From the NCBI GenBank assembly GCA_910577605.1, contig CAJTON010000022.1, positions 1-50,437 of the forward strand: a stretch of DNA of 50,437 bases. The letters run 5' to 3'. A model generated the notes under the pieces. The model saw only the letters and a program-made list of their open reading frames with translations, was not told where the DNA came from and ran no database searches. Positions 50,431 through 50,437 of the stretch are shown here, piece after piece (within the stretch, counting starts at the first letter, position 1; each line of letters begins with the position of its first letter). The stretch is from an uncultured Butyrivibrio sp. GTDB taxonomy: Bacteria > Bacillota > Clostridia > Lachnospirales > Lachnospiraceae. Both the position numbers and the translations under genes were made by a program.

Positions 50431-50437
50431 ATAATAT

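Noticed and set aside
1..50437. CRISPR array, rRNA or insertion sequence
   Set aside because: No regularly spaced direct repeats, rRNA-like conserved segments or transposase motifs were found on either strand.

Overview
The window looks like a low-to-mid GC anaerobic member of the Clostridia (Firmicutes). The evidence is strong purine-rich ribosome binding sites, TTG/GTG starts, canonical TTGACA-N17-TATAAT promoters, a CIRCE-controlled small heat-shock gene, a YtrA-type GntR/ABC operon, DegV, a ferredoxin-like aldo/keto reductase, and many lipoproteins with Gram-positive style signals. I see no rRNA, CRISPR array, prophage or insertion sequence. The only RNA gene I can support is one tRNA-Gly(TCC).

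Layout. 1-6 kb: a DUF4190-like membrane protein, tRNA-Gly, a GntR-ABC operon with its own promoter and operator, an EAL-domain c-di-GMP phosphodiesterase and a secreted membrane-anchored protein. 6-18.8 kb, the centre of interest: a long one-strand operon for making and esterifying an acyl chain. In order of transcription it holds a DUF204/MntP-like membrane protein, a PlsC acyltransferase, an ACP, a patatin-like lipase, an iron-sulfur-flavoprotein-like reductase, a second PlsC, an acyl-AMP ligase-like protein, a second ACP, a ketosynthase fused to a catalytically dead ketosynthase (KS-CLF-like), FabG, FabZ, FabD and a biotin-dependent carboxyltransferase. A TetR gene sits just upstream, followed by two copies of a perfect palindrome. 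No enoyl reductase, FabH or biotin carboxylase is present, so the set resembles a dedicated type II polyketide/polyene lipid pathway more than housekeeping fatty-acid synthesis.

19-24.4 kb: an AT-rich island with an SF1 helicase-nuclease fusion and a small partner (possible defence genes), then a lipoprotein and a secreted papain-like protein. 24.4-31 kb: DegV, an AraC regulator divergent from a heterodimeric ABC exporter with one degenerate ATP site, and a DHH phosphoesterase. 31-33 kb: a tandemly duplicated XRE regulator with duplicated leader, and a BtrH/C39-like protein. 33-39.3 kb: an ECF sigma/anti-sigma pair and a large transglutaminase lipoprotein sharing one promoter motif, then a second transglutaminase lipoprotein and an SGNH hydrolase lipoprotein. 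39.3-50.4 kb: ordinary accessory metabolism (acetyltransferases, Fe-S aldo/keto reductase, HAD phosphatase, Dabb protein, AraC-GGDEF fusion, Ogt, Hsp20), large unknown proteins and an ABC-2 transporter.

No stretch longer than 300 bases lacks a gene. Several annotated starts were moved inward to a codon with a proper ribosome binding site, and this is stated in each entry. All functional calls come from reading motifs by eye; no database search was run.
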